Below are positions 17,101-18,431 of a DNA stretch of 18,431 nucleotides, piece by piece. A model generated the notes under the pieces. It made no database searches and was not told the DNA's origin. It was given only the letters and a program-made list of their open reading frames with translations. The position numbers and the translations under genes are program-made. The stretch is from Zelonia costaricensis (taxonomy: Eukaryota; Euglenozoa; Kinetoplastea; Trypanosomatida; Trypanosomatidae): assembly GCA_030849075.1 (NCBI GenBank), contig JASAOO010003033.1:1-18431 (forward strand), read 5' to 3'. Numbering within the stretch: position 1 is the first letter of the stretch; every line of letters begins with the position of its first letter.

Positions 17101-17154
17101 GCCGCCACCGCCCGCGCCGGCGTTGTTGCCGGCGGAGTACCGCCACGCACACAT
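11137..17154 (-). CDS. SEC8: Exocyst complex subunit Sec8 (EXOC4)-like, oversized
   Basis: 2005 residues. The ATG at 17154 is secured by an in-frame TGA immediately before it. Residues 1-110 are Gly/Ala/Ser-rich with three FG dipeptides; 113-140 are acidic. Residues about 278-470 match the Sec8 N-terminal region: acidic lead-in, LGDYIDAHHEEFNNAIGDFS, coiled LAQFKKELADAVGSLESHAE, a long helix with HRHYLAAVLKLQAQAKLL, then LLRDTHTGTVSTLHHLIIDDL. A helical body follows to about 1660, including SVEARFLAFLFLPQLRDVSY typical of the conserved C-terminal part. Low-complexity inserts break it near 510-550, 800-850 and 1140-1200. Residues 1690-2005 are an acidic (Asp/Glu runs at 1805-1831 and 1946-1975) and Pro/Ala-rich tail. 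Sec8 is a core exocyst subunit that tethers secretory vesicles to the plasma membrane; in trypanosomatids exocytosis occurs at the flagellar pocket. Animal and yeast Sec8 are about 970-1070 residues, so this protein is nearly twice as long. Identification rests on motif reading; Sec8 is the best fit among the helical tethering subunits. Confidence 0.85.
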   Translation of the reverse strand: MCAWRYSAGNNAGAGGGGAGGGTFGTSTSAVFGGGYSAAAPVVATPFSTGLASSSAGAILRQNATPGGAGAGVFGAPGSAARFPALSASAAADTLAAVGQQHQQRVGGAVQPPSEGDDGDEEDEDVYEDSRGDSEDGDYRRGRAAPAKAASSSTSTAAALAPPTAVAASTSIASAFKKSTAATGGAGRGGADAQRGAAAANAQRSAQIAASLSRQLFKAKMPDGTTTVQASAAAAAAASRQQHELDEEDLDQLSAVDREFVLNTQDLFDDVDAELLAEDFVPHEHVVGIIASEVTGGEASPDEIEDNLMDYKDLETEINADLGDYIDAHHEEFNNAIGDFSEMVLAVSGSDDTLAQFKKELADAVGSLESHAEELNVLRVRAAKSLFMAEALEHIQAVVQAESEVKELVQHRHYLAAVLKLQAQAKLLSSDEVKGVRAIQLLRDTHTGTVSTLHHLIIDDLLACVFRQERLVEADAQLLQEMLDSSERDTKDTHAAAPNVQHTIYKYWKTSGRVDAAGGDEDEDGGNNASSSGLHRSGNATHNGGGSGGGKERTLAAIIETLFDDPTDSRVSSNYLKFVPLCVKSLMMLDKIEYCHETFFSRATRSMERFIDHFLRLYDAWRRRTRSGASLSGGEAEAAIRGTYVRALDLANDLISFDEAVATIQARDLRAMLGALFTELEKILRNAEYLQKVVLVAHFPFVAPFVVQPVPFVAEATSRQWNVMEVPLRDAVWLHDTLTTALDYAQSRVRELAGTSEDSASSRSQPLGQDGSAEDVVAKFSEFFNVEAMLAALAADADKSAADGAGGAASGASPSSPLTSPPGRLKKSGSAEPSPEPSPAAVDGSPFALLERRKRCLTLQGLCDLIDSACTRALAKYPTLPERLVRRLQLAFPAELRDAVRVKLVAEVQAMQQQWDLQVLWSQLNYHIEFVFHVMCDAKEAQDEADDAVTLLPFLRQKNLVSRVQRTANIVRDADKQGDDTSTLDRLLSTFDSSGLLRIVEETGTVSFSLVGAVKKAQADIRKANEGQARQFEAMQSDTAKFIAMADSGQGGGGVGGAGAPLVLLHATMLRRWFVFTAMNALTCYECASRFYSRSCDRVPEFRLLSEEDCVVGFFKRFLRATYIPTLHAFHSQQLQLLCASIGDSGGSGETAAAAAAALAATTASAAGPGAPGSAAGGGDASTARGAKAPPTMNTLSGAWPTVAVDGVQYPILACVQYVGQVLAKVSDVRRILPESLTDEVEQNTSEALIMELVVFLKRQVQWLGRGTLAHRLLDQAFEDAFAGMPNRKWAALVDEENILHAHKYVDQDLYRYYQFNSEERTSGHEYNESTVSVLEAMQALETSFAASPNSNRGPGGRVAGAAEEELDRQIGRMEPRDICMRDDSTLVAFALLCTSAEWLCDALLRYLWPGHRPHRNYTDCCVPGHRFTHEMRVGDATTFTVIDGDYSAQHKIRLSGHLVRLCSIAQVSLFHLSVEARFLAFLFLPQLRDVSYDVVAVSSAADSFVQAYARRVHNFYAILRQHLYAKKIKFTCLTAGKPASELVLTELAHLRDKAISSAGLMRLRTDLLVMQTTLQLVLPADGDVREAVSRFFMRPALFLRYIFNKDIVNELVSSLDYQNFSNKEVEVLIRLVFRQVSGANDDALAVQHIQFYYQKLKTMEGLRRAADGGAVSSSGFASIGGSMISRAVSPARAGTSSSGNNSSDVAAASLFANAAAVAAAALDGGDGDGSGADDEEDEDDEESRPPPLPLSSAARSRLSGGAAAAAREVPQLSVPGVVSRVASPTAPRAAAAAVPGPPRPPPPPSEDDEDDEEEEDEEDEEEEEDEEDEETPERSAAVRPGRLQPQPQSSSRPAAPTSAVPASTPAGLPGARPLGRHVDPAASAASPAAAAAAAASTRPGQPRPVVPPLQTVPLRASPGAAAAAAVAPAPKPSTARAAKAGEVKVESSDEEEETSEYEYEEEEEEDEEEEEEEDTPPRPPARATAPAASAAATKRPPPPPLARR
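11228..11315 (-). repeat. Imperfect TCC/CTC repeat encoding a Glu/Asp run
   Basis: Plus-strand TCC/CTC repeat inside the Sec8-like coding region, translating on the minus strand to residues about 1946-1975, nearly all Glu, Asp, Ser and Tyr. Likely length-variable between strains. Confidence 0.85.
11661..11739 (-). repeat. Imperfect TCC/TTC/GTC repeat encoding a Glu/Asp run
   Basis: A second acidic-coding repeat in the Sec8-like gene, translating to residues about 1805-1831, almost only Asp and Glu. A shorter acidic patch is encoded at about 11925-11985. Confidence 0.85.
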
Positions 17155-17205
17155 TCACACGACACAGCCCGAGTGCGTCTGTCTGGGTTTGTGTTGAGGT
17201 GTGCG

Positions 17206-17246
17206 CTGCGGTAGAGGTGGGGATGGAGGGGTCAGGAAGGGGGATG
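17206..17246 (-). promoter_or_regulatory. Predicted spliced-leader acceptor for the Sec8-like gene
   Basis: Minus-strand C/T-rich tract (about 17209-17246) ending in CCGCAG with AG at 17207-17206. This gives a short 51-nt 5' UTR without an upstream ATG, ending with the in-frame TGA that abuts the start codon. Confidence 0.65.
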
Positions 17247-17427
17247 CGAGGGGGACGAGATGCAACGAAGCGAAGTGAAGAGTCGGAAGTTGGGGTAGCG
17301 CACGACGCGCACCAGAGACGGGGGCACAGCGGTGTCTGCGTGGGTGGGCGTGTGTGTATTGAAGAGGTGCTGATGCACGAATGCACGCAGTGAGTGCGAG
17401 CGCCGCGGCGGCAGGCGCAGGACAGCT

Positions 17428-17452
17428 CACACACACACACACAGTGTGTGTG
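17428..17452. repeat. (CA)n followed directly by (GT)n: dinucleotide inverted repeat
   Basis: A CA run (17428-17442) is followed after a single A/G centre by GTGTGTGTG (17444-17452), giving at least nine base pairs of perfect self-complementarity around position 17443. It could extrude as a small hairpin in DNA or RNA. Confidence 0.85.
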
Positions 17453-18061
17453 CGCGAAGGAGGAGAAGAGAGAGGCAATGAGGAGAGAAGAAGGGGGGGA
17501 GGGGGGAGGAGGAGAAGTCGGACGTCTATTGTAGTGTACGTGGCAGGTGGCTGCCGCTCCGGCCCTTTTCCCGGTACGGGGGTGTCGTAGAAGATGAAGG
17601 GGCGAAGGGGGCGGGGGCTGCACCACAGCGGGGTGGGGGTGGGGAAGGGGGGAAGGACGACGCAATGGGCACCGTCGCTCAACGAGTTGTAGCACACAAC
17701 GTCGCAAGAATTGCGTATGTGTAAAGCCGAGGTTTGGGGAGTGAGACAGAGAGGAGTTGAAGTGTGGCATGCTTGCGAAGGATGCGACGGGGCGTACGGG
17801 ATAGGGAGGCACGCGGCACGACGCGGTCAGACACCGCGAACCTGTCCCCACCTTCCGCCCCCTCCCCTTCCCCTTTTCTGCCCAGGCGGCTGCGCTGCCA
17901 CGGCACGTGAAAGACGCGCCAGCGGCAGGGGAGCGGCGAGGAGATGAATGGATGGAGGCTGAGAAGCGGACGCGGTGCGGTGAAGAGAACCCACTCTCCA
18001 CGTAGCGAGCACACACACACACAGGCAGCTTCTACCGCCGCCGCGTTCCACGCATCGCGCA

Positions 18062-18097
18062 CCATCACCACCACCACGCGAGTGGTAGTGGTGGTGG
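18062..18097. repeat. Inverted repeat: 16-bp stem with 4-nt loop
   Basis: The arm 18062-18077 (CCA/ACC repeats) pairs with 18082-18097 (GGT repeats) around the loop GCGA at 18078-18081. Fourteen of sixteen positions are Watson-Crick, one is a G.T wobble (18065/18094) and one is a C/A mismatch (18072/18087). It lies in the spacer upstream of the Sec8-like gene, probably in the 3' region of the preceding transcript. Confidence 0.8.
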
Positions 18098-18431
18098 ATT
18101 TCAGCTTCAGCTCCTCCTCCTCCTCCACGGGTGCGGCGTGTGGTGGTGTGCCACCGTCGTTCTCGACGTGTTCGCCATTCTGCGTCGTTTGTGTGGGTTT
18201 TTGGGCGTGGGCGGTGAAACTCAAAAAAGAAAACAAAAGGAAAACAAAGGAAGGGAGGGTGCGAAGCGCAGGACACACGACCGCACAACGAGGGTGGACG
18301 GCCAGAGGGATCCGCAGGGAGGGGGTCGGTGGGTGGGGATGGAGGAGGGAGGAGAAGGAGGGGGAGGTCGGCAGCACTTCAGAGGGAGGGGGGGAGGAGG
18401 GAGGGCAGGGGACTGCAGTGCTCTCAGCCCC

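Larger units (their letters stand above)
17155..18431. other. Spacer upstream of the Sec8-like gene
   Basis: 1.28 kb without a supported gene. It should hold the 3' region of a gene beyond the right edge plus the Sec8-like 5' UTR. It contains a (CA)n/(GT)n palindrome at 17428-17452, a CA tract at 18010-18023, a hairpin at 18062-18097, and an A-rich plus-strand stretch at 18219-18262 that is a long pyrimidine tract on the minus strand. An open minus-strand frame spanning 17679-18377 translates that tract and the hairpin into low-complexity peptide with no recognised domain and was not called. Confidence 0.65.

Noticed and set aside
17679..18377. 232-codon minus-strand frame upstream of the Sec8-like gene
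   Set aside because: It translates a pyrimidine tract, a hairpin and a CA tract; composition is low complexity, with no recognised domain.
1..18431. Bacterial-type features (Shine-Dalgarno sites, operons, terminators, CRISPR, insertion sequences)
   Set aside because: Nothing of the kind is visible, and the gene families and spacer style are those of a kinetoplastid.

Overview
The window looks like nuclear DNA of a trypanosomatid flagellate, most likely a Leishmaniinae member (Leishmania, Leptomonas, Crithidia or a close relative). The signs are GC-rich intronless genes that all lie on one strand (minus), intergenic spacers of 1.2-1.8 kb rich in (CA)n/(GT)n and in pyrimidines on the coding strand, and a pyrimidine tract followed by AG just upstream of each start codon, as expected for spliced-leader trans-splicing. 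No tRNA, rRNA, transposase, CRISPR array or bacterial-type operon signal was seen. The species cannot be fixed from sequence reading alone.

Reading along the minus strand (high to low coordinates), 17155-18431 is upstream spacer. At 11137-17154 is a 2005-residue protein with an exocyst Sec8 (EXOC4) core, Gly/Ala-rich and FG-containing at the N-terminus, and ending in a long acidic and Pro/Ala-rich tail. A 1.8 kb spacer (9294-11136) follows; it holds a single N between two identical 29-bp copies. At 6882-9293 is an 803-residue protein with a degenerate dual-specificity phosphatase domain (catalytic Cys and Arg both replaced), followed by a CUE/UBA-like helical segment and a basic SP/TP-rich tail. 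After a 1.6 kb spacer, 3294-5267 encodes a RUS/DUF647 family protein of 657 residues. After a 1.15 kb spacer, 1237-2142 encodes a 301-residue protein with an N-terminal cysteine cluster and two divergent HMG-box-like segments. Positions 1-1236 are its 3' UTR and spacer.

Start codons were set by requiring a real ATG, the nearest upstream in-frame stop where it was close enough to read, and the predicted splice acceptor. Three of the four longest reading frames open with GTG or TTG well upstream of, or next to, the true ATG, so those extensions were trimmed. The four genes have no obvious shared pathway (vesicle tethering, putative pseudophosphatase signalling, a membrane protein of unknown biochemical role, a DNA-binding-like protein). 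Co-orientation reflects polycistronic transcription in kinetoplastids rather than functional linkage. No new multi-gene system was found; the most interesting points are the pseudophosphatase with its split domain, the oversized Sec8, and competing CA/GU tracts in the Sec8 3' spacer.
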